The position numbers and the translations under genes are program-made. A DNA stretch of 64,000 nucleotides, taken from Mycobacterium lepraemurium (GTDB taxonomy: Bacteria; Actinomycetota; Actinomycetes; Mycobacteriales; Mycobacteriaceae). Location: the NCBI GenBank assembly GCA_002291465.1, contig CP021238.1, positions 2,604,001-2,668,000 on the forward strand. Direction: 5' to 3'. The notes under the pieces were generated by a model. That model did no database searches and was not told where the DNA came from. It saw nothing but the letters and a program-made list of their open reading frames with translations. The first letter of the stretch is position 1; the number at the start of each line of letters is the position of its first letter. Below are positions 21,352-30,856 of this stretch, piece after piece.

Positions 21352-22608
21352 GTGAGATTTGCCCTGGCCAGTTACGGAACTCGCGGCGATATCGAGCCGT
21401 CCGCCGCGGTGGGCCGTGAGCTGCTGCGCCGGGGCCACGACGTTCGCCTGGCCGTCCCGCCGGAGTTGGTCGGCTTCGTCGAGTCGACCGGGCTGGCGGC
21501 GGTGCCCTACGGCCCCAAGGTGCAGGAGTTCCTCGACGAGGAATTCCTGCGCAACATGTGGCTAGACTTCTTCCGCAACCCGATCAGGCTGGTCCTCATG
21601 GTGTGGGATCCGATCATCAAGTACTGGGCCGACGCGAGTTCCACGCTCAAATCGCTGGCCGAGGGGGCGCACCTGCTGAGCACCGGCCTGAACTTCGAAC
21701 AGGCCGCCGCCAATGTGGCTGAGTACTACGACATTCCGTTGGCATCGCTGCACCACTTCCCGATGCGCGCCAACGGGCAGCTGGTGCCGAACATGCCGCC
21801 ACCGTTGGTGCGCTCGACGATGACGGCCATCGAGTGGCTGTTCTGGCGTTCGACGAAGAAGGTCGACAACGCGCAGCGCCGCCAACTCGGGCTGCCCAAG
21901 GCAACCCGACGTTCGCAGCGACGGATCGCCGAGCGCGGCTGGCTGGAAATTCAGGCCTATGACGAGGTGTGTTTCCCCGACCTGGCCGCCGAATGGGCTC
22001 ACTGGGGCGACCGGCGCCCGTTCGTCGGCGCGCTGACGATGGAGCTGGCCACGGAATCCGACGTCGACGTCGCGTCGTGGATCGCCGCGGGAACCCCGCC
22101 GATTTGCTTCGGCTCCGGCAGCATTCCGCTCGCATCTCCCACTGCCACAGTCGAAATGATCAGCGCGGCCTGTGCGCGGCTGGGAGAGCGTGCGCTGATC
22201 TGCTTCGGCGGCACCGACGTGCGCGGAGTACCGCGTTTCGACCATGTCAAGGTGGTCGGGCCGGTGAACTACGCGTCGGTCTTTCCGGCCTGCCGGGCCG
22301 TCGTCCACCACGGCGGCTCAGGCACCACCGCGGCGAGTCTGCGAGCAGGCATCCCGACCCTGGCCCTGTGGAGCTCGGCCGATCAACCCTATTGGGCGGC
22401 GCAGATCAAACACCTGAAAGTGGGTACGGCACGGCGTTTTTCGGCCACCACGTCCGAGACCCTGGTGACCGACCTGCGCACCATCCTGGCCCCCGACTAT
22501 GCCACCCGGGCGCGCGACTTGGCCGCCCGGATGACCAAGCCCGCCGAAAGCATCGAGACCACCGCCGATCTCCTAGAAGAAGCCACCCGCCGGAAACCCT
22601 TGGGCTGA
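21352..22608 (+). CDS. GPL-type family-1 glycosyltransferase
   Basis: An intact 418-residue GT-B glycosyltransferase. The N-terminal acceptor domain starts VRFALASYGTRGDIEPSAAV. The C-terminal donor domain has PPICFGSGSI, HVKVVGPVNYASVFP and CRAVVHHGGSGTTAASLRAG. It belongs with GtfA/RtfA/GtfB and Rv1524/Rv1526c, which attach 6-deoxytalose, rhamnose or other sugars to the GPL or related lipids. The GTG at 21352 is chosen because the product then begins exactly as its paralogues do. It is convergent with the SDR gene. Sugar specificity cannot be read from the sequence. Confidence 0.9.
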   Translation: MRFALASYGTRGDIEPSAAVGRELLRRGHDVRLAVPPELVGFVESTGLAAVPYGPKVQEFLDEEFLRNMWLDFFRNPIRLVLMVWDPIIKYWADASSTLKSLAEGAHLLSTGLNFEQAAANVAEYYDIPLASLHHFPMRANGQLVPNMPPPLVRSTMTAIEWLFWRSTKKVDNAQRRQLGLPKATRRSQRRIAERGWLEIQAYDEVCFPDLAAEWAHWGDRRPFVGALTMELATESDVDVASWIAAGTPPICFGSGSIPLASPTATVEMISAACARLGERALICFGGTDVRGVPRFDHVKVVGPVNYASVFPACRAVVHHGGSGTTAASLRAGIPTLALWSSADQPYWAAQIKHLKVGTARRFSATTSETLVTDLRTILAPDYATRARDLAARMTKPAESIETTADLLEEATRRKPLG

Positions 22609-22614
22609 GCGCGA

Positions 22615-23394
22615 TTACCGCCGGCCCGCCGGTGTGGAGTTCACGCGGCTGGCAGCCGCTTTCCACGAGTCGGGCAGAAACCGCAGCGCTACCCCGACCG
22701 TCTTGGTGGTCAGCGAGCCCCCGGCGACCTTGCGGTGGCCCCGCATCATCGCCTCGAACCCCTGCCTGCCCCCCTCGGCCGGGTCGTCCTTCGGCTTCTG
22801 GCCCGCCCGGGTCTGATCCATGCCCGCACGGCTGAAGAAGTTGGTCTCGATGGTGCCCGGCATCAGCGAGGTGACGGTTATTCCGGTATCGCGCAATTCG
22901 TCCCGCAGCGCCCCGGCGAACGACTGAACGAACGACTTGGAGGCGTGATACACCGCCTCGAACGGCCCGGGCGTCATCGACGCCAGCGACGACGTGAACA
23001 GCACCTTGCCGGTGTTGCACCGGGTCATGTTGCGCAGCACCAGCTTGGCCAGGTGCACGGTGGAGCGCACGTTCAGGTCGATGATAGACAGATCGTGCGC
23101 CAGCTCGCCCTCGACGAAACTGCCCCCGCCGCCCACGCCCGCGTTCAGCGCGGCCGCGTCCAACCCGCGATCACCCTCGGTGGCCTCGCGATAGAGCTTC
23201 TCGACGCCCTCGGGAGTGCGCAGATCGACCTGTACCGGCCGCACGTCGACACCCCAGCGGGACAAGCTGTCCGACGCCGGGTAGATGCCGTCGTTTTCGG
23301 CGGCCACCACCAGGTCATAACCGCGCTGGGCGAACAGTTCCGCGAGTTCGAGTCCGATTCCGCTCGACGCGCCGGTGATCATTGCCAAAGCCAT
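22615..23394 (-). CDS. Short-chain dehydrogenase/reductase
   Basis: An intact 259-residue classical SDR. The cofactor motif TGASSGIG is at residues 7-14, NAG at 84-86, catalytic serine in TSSLAS (~136) and Y149-xxx-K153 (YHASK). It belongs to the general SDR/DltE-like group. Within a lipid or glycan locus it could reduce a keto group on a sugar or lipid, but the substrate is not evident. It ends 7 bp from the convergent glycosyltransferase. Confidence 0.85.
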   Translation of the reverse strand: MALAMITGASSGIGLELAELFAQRGYDLVVAAENDGIYPASDSLSRWGVDVRPVQVDLRTPEGVEKLYREATEGDRGLDAAALNAGVGGGGSFVEGELAHDLSIIDLNVRSTVHLAKLVLRNMTRCNTGKVLFTSSLASMTPGPFEAVYHASKSFVQSFAGALRDELRDTGITVTSLMPGTIETNFFSRAGMDQTRAGQKPKDDPAEGGRQGFEAMMRGHRKVAGGSLTTKTVGVALRFLPDSWKAAASRVNSTPAGRR

Positions 23395-23467
23395 AGCGCA
23401 CGCCTCCCCGTGCGCATGACGCTGAAACCCTTGAGAGACGGCCTGTTTGGCGTACCCGGCGCGTCGT

Positions 23468-24286
23468 TCAGCGGGCCGGCTTGATGAGCAGGCCCTGCCC
23501 GGTGGGCAATGTGCAGATCTTCACACCGAATTCGGCGGCGACCTCGTCCATGGCGCGGCGCTGTTCGTCGCGTCCCCGGTTCGCATAGTCGTCGAGCAGC
23601 ACGAAGGCGCCGGGGGTGAGGCGCGGCCAGAAAAAGCGCAGCGCGGCGACTTCGGGCGGAGCGCAGTTCATGTCGATGTGCAGGTAAGCCACCGAGGGCG
23701 CATCGACCTGATCGAGGGTCTCGGGGACCGCGCCGACGATGATGCGGTGGTTTTTCCATTCCGCGAAATTGGCGCGGACACCGTCGACTCCGTTGGCATA
23801 CATGCCGTTGCGCAGATGCCCCTCGCTGATCTCCACCGCCCCGGCCGCGCGTTCGTTGTCGGTGACGAACCGCGGGTCGATGCCGGCGAAGGTGTCCAGC
23901 AAGTAGAACGTCTTGCCCAGCCGGTCCCAATCCAGGTACTCCATGATGGCGCTGCTCAAGAAGCCGTAACTGACGCCGCACTCGACGAAGTCGCCGTCGA
24001 GCAGGCTGGCGCTGGCCGCCGCCCACAGCCCCACGTGCACCCGCCACGGCCACTGGTACCAATCCTCCTTGCCCAGCGAGCGGGCGCCGCGCCGGTAGGC
24101 GCGCCGGAATCCGGGATCGTCCAGGAATGCATGAAAGTTGTTGAACGTGATCAGCGCATCGTTGGCGTAGACGTCCGGCAGCAGCGTGCGCGCCAGCCAG
24201 TATTCGGTGCGCACCCACCACATCCGCAGGCGCGTGCCGGGGGTCAGCCCTGTAGCCACGGCGGCAACCATAACATCGGCGTGCAC
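23468..24286 (-). CDS. TylF/MycF-like O-methyltransferase
   Basis: A ~272-residue methyltransferase with DFVECGVSYGFLSSAIMEYL (SAM motif), TFYLLDTFAGIDPRF, VAYLHIDMNCAPPEVAALRF and GAFVLLDDYANRG. The conserved acidic residues of the metal-dependent macrocin O-methyltransferase family are present. The start is uncertain: GTG at 24286 or ATG at 24271. It lies alone on the minus strand after two paralogous methyltransferase-glycosyltransferase units. Probable role: methylation of a GPL sugar hydroxyl. Confidence 0.82.
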   Translation of the reverse strand: MHADVMVAAVATGLTPGTRLRMWWVRTEYWLARTLLPDVYANDALITFNNFHAFLDDPGFRRAYRRGARSLGKEDWYQWPWRVHVGLWAAASASLLDGDFVECGVSYGFLSSAIMEYLDWDRLGKTFYLLDTFAGIDPRFVTDNERAAGAVEISEGHLRNGMYANGVDGVRANFAEWKNHRIIVGAVPETLDQVDAPSVAYLHIDMNCAPPEVAALRFFWPRLTPGAFVLLDDYANRGRDEQRRAMDEVAAEFGVKICTLPTGQGLLIKPAR

Positions 24287-24385
24287 CCGGTCCGCAAAAT
24301 ACGCGAAGGGTTCGACGTGACGCTATTGCGCCCGTCCTCACCCGGAGGGCAAATCGTTTCGTACACCGAGGGTTTCAGCGATCTC

Positions 24386-25186
24386 TCAGGGCTTGCGCCA
24401 CAGCACGCCGGTGCCGTCGATCTCTACGATCTCCGCGGTGACACCGTGCTGGGTGCGGTAGTCCGTCACGGCCTGCGCACACGCCTTGATGGCGTGGTAG
24501 TCGTCGACGATGCAGAAGCCGCCGGGGGACAGTCGCGGGTACAGCGCGTCGAGTGCCTGGATGGTGGATTCGTACAGATCGCCGTCGAGCCGCAACACCG
24601 AGATGCGATCGATCGGGGCGTCTTTCAGCGTGTCCTTGAACCAGCCGGGCACAAAACGCACCTGGTCGTCGAGCAGTCCGTAGCGCTCGAAATTCGCCTT
24701 GACGTTCTCCAGCGGCACCCCCAGGATGCGCGCGTGGCGGTGCAGCCTAATCCCCTTGTCCGCCTTGTAGTTGACGGTGTCCGGCGGCGGCACTCCGGCG
24801 AACGAATCGCACAGCCACACGCAGCGCTTCTCGTCGCCGTAAGCCGCCAGCACGGCGCGCATCAAGATCGACGCCCCGCCACGCCACACTCCGCACTCGA
24901 CCAGATCGCCCGGAACGTCTTCTTCCAGAACCGTTTCCACGCAGTGCTGCAAACTGGTCAGCCGCTGCATGCCGATCATCGTCAGCGCGTCCGCCGGCCA
25001 ATCCAGGCCCAGGTCGCGGGCCTGCTTGTTGAACGGGCGCTTGCGCACCAACATCAAGTTGCGGGTGCTGAAAAGCGGGCGCCCCAGCCGGTACAACCCG
25101 ACCGGCACCAACTCGTCGCTGCCATACCTGGTCAGATCACGCCGGAGCAGGTCGAGGTATGCAAACCGCGTGTCGTGATTGGTCAC
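24386..25186 (-). CDS. TylF/MycF-like sugar O-methyltransferase (copy A)
   Basis: A 266-residue methyltransferase. It reads SLQHCVETVLEEDVPGDLVE then CGVWRGGASILMRAVLAAYG (SAM motif), LCDSFAGVPPPD, ISVLRLDGDLYESTIQALD and GGFCIVDDYHAIKA. It is a close paralogue of the gene at 28378-29199, with long stretches nearly identical at DNA level. The GTG at 25186 is chosen because a GGGGCAG ribosome site sits ~9 bp upstream, and the paralogue has the same arrangement. Expected to O-methylate a rhamnose or fucose of the GPL, as MtfB/MtfC/Rmt-type enzymes do. Confidence 0.88.
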   Translation of the reverse strand: MTNHDTRFAYLDLLRRDLTRYGSDELVPVGLYRLGRPLFSTRNLMLVRKRPFNKQARDLGLDWPADALTMIGMQRLTSLQHCVETVLEEDVPGDLVECGVWRGGASILMRAVLAAYGDEKRCVWLCDSFAGVPPPDTVNYKADKGIRLHRHARILGVPLENVKANFERYGLLDDQVRFVPGWFKDTLKDAPIDRISVLRLDGDLYESTIQALDALYPRLSPGGFCIVDDYHAIKACAQAVTDYRTQHGVTAEIVEIDGTGVLWRKP

Positions 25187-25288
25187 GGCCAAAACTGCCC
25201 CTAACTCCGCAAGCCTGTATTACCGGTAGAGAGCCTAGACGCCCTTCGACGCCGTCAATGCGTTTCGCACGGTATCGGTCAACGGTTC

Positions 25289-26575
25289 TCAGCGACTTCG
25301 CTGCGCTTCGGCCCGCGGAATGCAGCGGCCCGAGCGGGCGAATTCCTCCAACAGGTCGACCGCCCGGCCCGCGCTCTCGGCGGGCTTGCTCATCCGCGAG
25401 GACAGTTCGCGCGCGCGGATGAGGTATTCGGGTGCCAGGATCTTCCGCAGGTCGGCCACCAACGTTTCGGGGGTGGTGGCCGAGAACCGCCGCGAGGTGC
25501 CCACCTTCAGCTGCTTGATGTGCGACCCCCACAGCGGCTGATCACCGGCGGTCCACAGGATCAGGCTGGGAATTCCCGCCCGCAGGCCGGCGGCCGTGGT
25601 GCCCGAGCCGCCGTGGTGCACGACCGCGCGGCAGGCCGGGAAGATCTTGGTGTAGTTGACCACGCCGACCACCTTGACGTGGTCGGGGTGCGGGACATTG
25701 CTGAAGTCACTCCAGCCCGAGCAGATCAACGCCCGCTCCCCCAATTCCGCACATGCCGCGCCGATCATCTCGACCGTGTCGGCCGGGGATTCGGCCACCG
25801 GCATGCTGCCGAAACCGAAGCAGATCGGCGGCGTTCCCTGGCCGATCCAGGACAACACCTCGTCATCGAAATCGGTGGGCAGCTCCATGGTCAGCGAGCC
25901 CACGAACGGCCGCTGACCGCCCCATTTCGCCCATTCCTCGGCCAACCCGGGGAAGCAAACCTCGTCGTAGGCCTGGATTTCCAGCGACCCGCGCTCGGCG
26001 ATCCGGCGCGGTGAGGCCACCGTGGCGGTCGGTAGGCCGAGTTCGCAGCGCTGCCTGTCCTCGGCCTTCTTGTTCATCCGCCAGCACATCCAGTCGTAGA
26101 CCGCCATCCCGTTGCGGACCAACGGTCCCGGCACCCGAGGCAGCAGCTGACCGTTAGGGCGCATCGGAATGTAGTGCAGCGTTGCCATCGGGATGCCGTA
26201 ATAATCGGCGACATTGATGGCCAGGTCCTGGTAAAGCTGGCCGGTGAACAGCAAATCAGCTCCGGCGCCCACCGACATCAACGCCGAGCTCATTTCCTGC
26301 CAGTTCTTGAATACCGGTTCCCAGGCTTCGCGGATCAATGTGACCGGGCCGCGCAGGAAGTTTTTGAAGAAGTCCCGGATGAACTCGTCGCTCCAAAAGT
26401 CATGCATATCCGGCCCATACCCGATCGCCGACAGTCCGGCGGCTTCGGCCAAATCGACCAGATTGGGCGGGACGGCCATGCGTACCGAATGCCCTCTGCG
26501 CATCAGTTCACGACCGATGGCGAGGCAAGGCTCGATATCGCCACGCGTCCCATAACTTGCCACAGCAAACTTCAT
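25289..26575 (-). CDS. GPL-type family-1 glycosyltransferase
   Basis: An intact 428-residue GT-B enzyme starting MKFAVASYGTRGDIEPCLAI at ATG 26575. It carries the family blocks SLEIQAYDEVCFPGLAEEW, GTPPICFGFGSMPV, HVKVVGVVNYTKIFP and VVHHGGSGTTAAGLRAGIPS. The ribosome site is weak. It is in a same-strand series methyltransferase-glycosyltransferase-glycosyltransferase-methyltransferase (29199 down to 24386). It resembles the M. avium gtfA/rtfA pair; I cannot say which of the two it corresponds to. Confidence 0.9.
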   Translation of the reverse strand: MKFAVASYGTRGDIEPCLAIGRELMRRGHSVRMAVPPNLVDLAEAAGLSAIGYGPDMHDFWSDEFIRDFFKNFLRGPVTLIREAWEPVFKNWQEMSSALMSVGAGADLLFTGQLYQDLAINVADYYGIPMATLHYIPMRPNGQLLPRVPGPLVRNGMAVYDWMCWRMNKKAEDRQRCELGLPTATVASPRRIAERGSLEIQAYDEVCFPGLAEEWAKWGGQRPFVGSLTMELPTDFDDEVLSWIGQGTPPICFGFGSMPVAESPADTVEMIGAACAELGERALICSGWSDFSNVPHPDHVKVVGVVNYTKIFPACRAVVHHGGSGTTAAGLRAGIPSLILWTAGDQPLWGSHIKQLKVGTSRRFSATTPETLVADLRKILAPEYLIRARELSSRMSKPAESAGRAVDLLEEFARSGRCIPRAEAQRSR

Positions 26576-26595
26576 CGCGACTATTACCTTAATCA

Positions 26596-26977
26596 ATCTC
26601 CGACAGCGTGGGCAACTTTGGCGGCAGCGTTTCCTCTCGGTGATCTGCGGCCCGCCGGCGGCCCCGGGGCCCGGTCGAAGTCATTGGTTGTAGTTGTTTC
26701 GCAACGGATTTGGCAACACCCCGCCCAGCGGGAAGATCACGGCGCATCGGAGTAGCCGAGTGCGACAGAGCCAACCTCATCGGCCTTTCCCCCGACCGTA
26801 GAAACAAGACGACCCTTGGGCAGTGTGGCTGTACCCAAGCGTCGTCGCCTGATCCTACGTCAGTGTGCCAGACGATCGATCGGATGTCTTGGAAAACGGG
26901 AAGTCAACCGGCGGGTGTGCGGGCACCTGCGGGGTAGCAATCGCGGCCGTTTGCCCAGCGCAGCGGCCATGCGACGG
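26596..26977. other. Intergenic gap between two glycosyltransferase genes
   Basis: About 380 bp with no convincing gene. It probably carries the promoter of the downstream glycosyltransferase. No repeat or RNA is recognised. Confidence 0.4.
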
Positions 26978-28255
26978 TTAGCTGCGACCGGTGCGGCTAC
27001 GGGATTGGACGAAGTCCTCCACGACATCCGCGGCCTTCATGACGCTGTCGGCGGGCTTGGTCATCCGGGCGGCGATCTCGCGGGCGCGCCGAGCGTAATC
27101 CGGGACCAGGATCTTGCGCAGATCCTGCACCAGCGAGTCGCGGTAGGTTGCCGAAAAACGCCGTGTGGCACCGACTTTCAGCCGTTTGAGCTGTGCGCCC
27201 CAGATGGTCTGGTTGGCGTCCATGGACAGGATCAAGGTGGGCACGCCGGCGCGCAGGCTCGCGGCCGTGGTGCCCGAGCCGCCGTGGTGCACGACTGCGC
27301 GGCAGGCCGGGAAAATGGCGGCGTAGTTCACCGGGCCCACCACCTTAACGTGATCGGGCGCCGGGACGCCGCTGAAGTCACTGCGGCCGGCGCACAGCAG
27401 CGCACGCTCGCCCAGCTGCGCGCAGGCCGTGCCGATCATGTCGACCGTGTCGGCCGGCGATTCGACGGGCATGCTGCCGAAGCCGAAGCAGATCGGCGGC
27501 GTTCCGCCGCGGATCCAGGACATCACCTCGTCGTCGGCCTCGGTGGTCAACTCCATCGTCAGCGTGCCGACGAAGGGCCGTTGGCCATCCCATTTCGCCC
27601 ATTCCTCGGCCAGGCCGGGGAAGCAGACTTCGTCGTAGGCCTGGATTTCCAGCGAGCCGCGCGCGGCGATCCGCCGCGGCGACGGTCCGGTTGCCTCGGG
27701 CAGGCCCAGCTCGCGGCGCTGGGCGTCCTCGACATTCTTGTTCAGCCGCCAGCAGAACCAGTCGAACGCCGTCATCGCCGAGCGGGCCAGCGGCGCCGGC
27801 AGCACCGAAACGACCTCGCCGTTGGGCCGCATCGGCACGTGGTGCAGGGTGGCCAGCGGAAGGTCGTAATACTCGGCGACGTTGGCGGCGGGCTCCTGGT
27901 AGCTCTGCCCGGCGAACAGCAGGTCGGCTCCGTCGGCCAGCGACAGCAGCGTGGTGTTCATCTGCGCCCAGCACTGGTCGCTGAGATCCCACATCTCGCG
28001 CCACATGCCGCGCATCTCCCCCATCTTCCAGAACCCGCGGAAGAACGACGTCCAGAAGTTGCGGTACACGTCGAGCCAGGACTGCGAGTCCAGCCCGTAG
28101 GGGACGGCCGTCAGCCCGGACGCCTCGGTGAAGCTCACTGCGTCGGGCGGCACGGCCATGATCATGTCGTGGCCCCGGCGCTGCAGTTCGCGGGCGACCA
28201 CCACGGATGGCTCGATGTCCCCGCGCGTCCCGTAGCTGGCCAGCACACATTTCAT
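26978..28255 (-). CDS. GPL-type family-1 glycosyltransferase
   Basis: An intact 425-residue GT-B enzyme starting MKCVLASYGTRGDIEPSVVV. Shared blocks are SLEIQAYDEVCFPGLAEEWA, GTPPICFGFGSMPVES, DHVKVVGPVNYAAIF and AVVHHGGSGTTAASL. It differs from its neighbour mainly in the N-terminal acceptor domain (YRNFWTSFFRGFWKMGEMRG), which suggests a different acceptor. It is separated by ~120 bp from the upstream methyltransferase copy B. It is a GtfA/RtfA-class enzyme by family and context. Confidence 0.9.
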   Translation of the reverse strand: MKCVLASYGTRGDIEPSVVVARELQRRGHDMIMAVPPDAVSFTEASGLTAVPYGLDSQSWLDVYRNFWTSFFRGFWKMGEMRGMWREMWDLSDQCWAQMNTTLLSLADGADLLFAGQSYQEPAANVAEYYDLPLATLHHVPMRPNGEVVSVLPAPLARSAMTAFDWFCWRLNKNVEDAQRRELGLPEATGPSPRRIAARGSLEIQAYDEVCFPGLAEEWAKWDGQRPFVGTLTMELTTEADDEVMSWIRGGTPPICFGFGSMPVESPADTVDMIGTACAQLGERALLCAGRSDFSGVPAPDHVKVVGPVNYAAIFPACRAVVHHGGSGTTAASLRAGVPTLILSMDANQTIWGAQLKRLKVGATRRFSATYRDSLVQDLRKILVPDYARRAREIAARMTKPADSVMKAADVVEDFVQSRSRTGRS

Positions 28256-28377
28256 CGCGAATCCAAGCCCTTCGGTTGCGTCCTCGACGGTGATGCACCG
28301 ACCACTCTAGGTATCGACGAACCTGCACAGCACCGGTTTACGGTTCTGCGCCGACGCGGCCCCGATAAAGGTTGCCC

Positions 28378-29199
28378 TCAGGACTTGCGCCACAGCACGC
28401 CGGTGCCGTCGATCTCCTCGATCGGCGCGGTCACGCCGTGTTCGGAACGGTAGTCGGTCACCGCCTGCCGGCAGGCGTCGATGGCGTGGTAGTCGTCGAT
28501 GATGCAGATGCCGCCTGCCGACAGCCGCGGGTAGAGCGCGTCCAGGGCCTGGATCGTCGATTCATAGAGGTCGCCGTCGAGGCGCAGCACGGCGATCCGT
28601 TCGATCGGCGCGTCTTGCAGGGTGTCCTTGAACCATCCGGGAACGAAGCGGACCCGGTCGTCGAACAGTCCGTAGCGCTCGAAATTCGCCCGGACCTGCG
28701 CCTCGGGGACGGCCAGTATCCCGGCGGCACGATGCAGCTTGATGCCCTTGTCTGCCTGGTAATGCGCGGTGTCCGGCGGCGGCACGCCCTCGAACGAATC
28801 GCACGGCCACACGCAGCGCTTCTCGTCGCCGTAAGCCGCCAGCACGGCGCGCATGAGAATCGACGCCCCGCCACGCCACACTCCGCACTCGACCAGATCA
28901 CCGGGAATGTCGTCTTTGAGAATGGTTTCGACGCAGTGCTGCAAACTGGTCAGCCGCTGCATGCCGATCATCGTCAAGGCGTCGGCCGGCCAATCCAGGC
29001 CGAGGTCGCGGGCGTGCGCATTGAACGGGCGCTTGCGCACCAGCATCAGTTTGCGGGTGCTGAAAAGCGGACGGCCCAGATAGTTCCAGCCCACCGGCAC
29101 CAACTCGTCGCTGCCATACCGGGTGAGGTTGCGCCGCAGCAGGTCGAGGTAGGCGGAACGGGTATCGAGGAATGGAGATCGCATGTCACGATCAGTCAC
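28378..29199 (-). CDS. TylF/MycF-like sugar O-methyltransferase (copy B)
   Basis: A 273-residue paralogue of the gene at 24386-25186. It shares LTRYGSDELVPVG, RKRPFN, DLGLDWPADALTMIGMQRLT, DLVECGVWRGGASILMRAVL and VLRLDGDLYESTIQALDALY. The GTG start at 29199 has a GGGGGCAG ribosome site. It differs from copy A in the N-terminus (an extra ~7 residues) and in the segment after KADKGI/QADKGI. The two copies flank two glycosyltransferase genes, suggesting duplication of a methyltransferase-glycosyltransferase unit. They may methylate different positions or sugars. Confidence 0.88.
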   Translation of the reverse strand: MTDRDMRSPFLDTRSAYLDLLRRNLTRYGSDELVPVGWNYLGRPLFSTRKLMLVRKRPFNAHARDLGLDWPADALTMIGMQRLTSLQHCVETILKDDIPGDLVECGVWRGGASILMRAVLAAYGDEKRCVWPCDSFEGVPPPDTAHYQADKGIKLHRAAGILAVPEAQVRANFERYGLFDDRVRFVPGWFKDTLQDAPIERIAVLRLDGDLYESTIQALDALYPRLSAGGICIIDDYHAIDACRQAVTDYRSEHGVTAPIEEIDGTGVLWRKS

Positions 29200-29666
29200 G
29201 GTCAAGGCTGCCCCCTGGTTCAGATGAAGTGTCGGTGTTGGCCTCGGGATCGCCGAAGCCGTCGATGCGTTTTCCGCATTCGCGCTACAAGCTCGCCTGT
29301 CCGGCCTCCTTGACCTGCCCCCGCAGCCACTGGGGCTGCCCCCATCCCTGCCCTACCGGGCAGTAGCAACCATCATATACTGGAAATCCGCATAACCTGG
29401 GCCGCTGCCCCCGACCGTTCGCCGTCCGGGCGCCGGGCGGACACCTGCCACGCACGCATGCACCATTAGTGCGGCACGGCGAGTTTGCCCAAGCCGGTGA
29501 TCTCAATGCTAACCGATTTCCGTGACCCGGCCGCGCCGAGTACGAAGAAGATGTCCTCAGCGGGGGCGTTCAACCAGAATCTCCAGAACGGCTCACGGAA
29601 GCACGCCCAAAGGAAGCGGCCATCCCCGAGGAGCAAATACCCGGGGATCGCGGCAATGGAATACAG
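29200..29666. other. Intergenic gap
   Basis: About 470 bp without a recognisable gene, RNA or repeat. It separates the methyltransferase-glycosyltransferase block from the membrane-anchored methyltransferase. Confidence 0.4.
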
Positions 29667-30593
29667 TCAGCGCTTCCATCGTGAGGTGACCATCTCGACG
29701 TTCATTTCGATCATCTCGAGGCCCCAGGCCCGGTATTGCCATTCCAATTCGTAACGCTTCTGGAAGTCGTAGAAGGCCCGCATTTCACCGTTGGTGACGA
29801 GATATTCGTCGAACACGAGGATGGACCCGACGGCGAAGTGATCCTTGCAGGTCTCCAGGGCGTGCAGGCAGCTTTCGTAGGTTTCCAGGTCTATGTGGAA
29901 GAGCCTGATAGGAGCGGTTGGATGCTCCGCCAGGAACGGCGCCAACGTGTCATAGGTGCTGCCCTTGATGAATCTCACGTCGCGCCCGAGCGCGGCCGGG
30001 ACACCGTCGTCGTCGATCGTCACGTCGGTATCCCGGATGAAGCGCTGCGCGAACGGTTCCGAGAGGGAAAAGGCCCCACGCTTGACGATCCGGTCCTCGA
30101 GTCGCCAGTCTTCGACCAGTCCGGAAAAGGTATCGAACCCGTACACCGTGCGATGGCACGTATCGAATATCAGCCTGATCGACCAGCCGATCCAGACGCC
30201 CAGATCTAACAGAAGCTCCTCGGAATTCTCCGCGCCGGGCTGCGGCAATTGCGATGCTTCCCACAACAGGGTGTGGTCACCAATTCTGCGGCTCCGTAAT
30301 TCCGCGAGGGTCCGACGGATGAATTCGCGATATTTGTCGTCGCAGATTCTGGTGTCCCGGGCATACAAATTGGGAATGTAGCGGTCCCGATCCCTACCGG
30401 GGATGCGCACGCAGACCAGCAGAAACGGGATTGCGCCGATCCCGACGGCCAGAACCGGCCAGAAGTAACAGGCGGCGGCCAGCAGGAGCGCGCCGCCGAG
30501 CAGCACCGCTTTCCATAGCCGGTGAATGCGAGTGCGATCCGGCGCCCGGTGAAGCTTCGTTGGAACCATTGTCCGTCGGTTGACAATGCCCAC
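29667..30593 (-). CDS. Membrane-anchored TylF-like methyltransferase
   Basis: A ~308-residue protein with two predicted N-terminal transmembrane segments (KAVLLGGALLLAAACYFWPV and LAVGIGAIPFLLVCVRI). A class I methyltransferase domain follows: LLLDLGVWIGWSIRLIFD, TVYGFDTFSGL, IRLFHIDLETYESCLHALET and GSILVFDEYLV. The pattern parallels the TylF copies nearby but is diverged. The start may be GTG 30593 or ATG 30569. It probably methylates a sugar on a membrane-bound lipid intermediate; substrate unknown. Confidence 0.75.
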   Translation of the reverse strand: MGIVNRRTMVPTKLHRAPDRTRIHRLWKAVLLGGALLLAAACYFWPVLAVGIGAIPFLLVCVRIPGRDRDRYIPNLYARDTRICDDKYREFIRRTLAELRSRRIGDHTLLWEASQLPQPGAENSEELLLDLGVWIGWSIRLIFDTCHRTVYGFDTFSGLVEDWRLEDRIVKRGAFSLSEPFAQRFIRDTDVTIDDDGVPAALGRDVRFIKGSTYDTLAPFLAEHPTAPIRLFHIDLETYESCLHALETCKDHFAVGSILVFDEYLVTNGEMRAFYDFQKRYELEWQYRAWGLEMIEMNVEMVTSRWKR

Positions 30594-30856
30594 CTCTTCA
30601 CCTCTTGCCGCGTCGTAGCCCGTGTATGAAACCTCGCCGAACGATTCAGTAAATTACTCGGTTGCGGGCCATATCAATAGGCCCGAGTTCTCAAAGGCAA
30701 CGGGCTTGGACGGATCCGCGCTGTTCACGAGGCTTTACGCGCGGCGTTACCGGTGGGCGAATGCGTCTTTTTGCTGGTATTTGAAGGTTGCGAAAATTTC
30801 GGGGAATCGCCCGATTTGTGCTCAGTCGCCGGATTTCCGGCCGAGCCGCCGGCGGC

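Noticed and set aside
23447..25204. 585-codon plus-strand open frame across two methyltransferase genes
   Set aside because: It is antisense to two clear TylF-like genes and spans their intergenic gap. No coherent domain.
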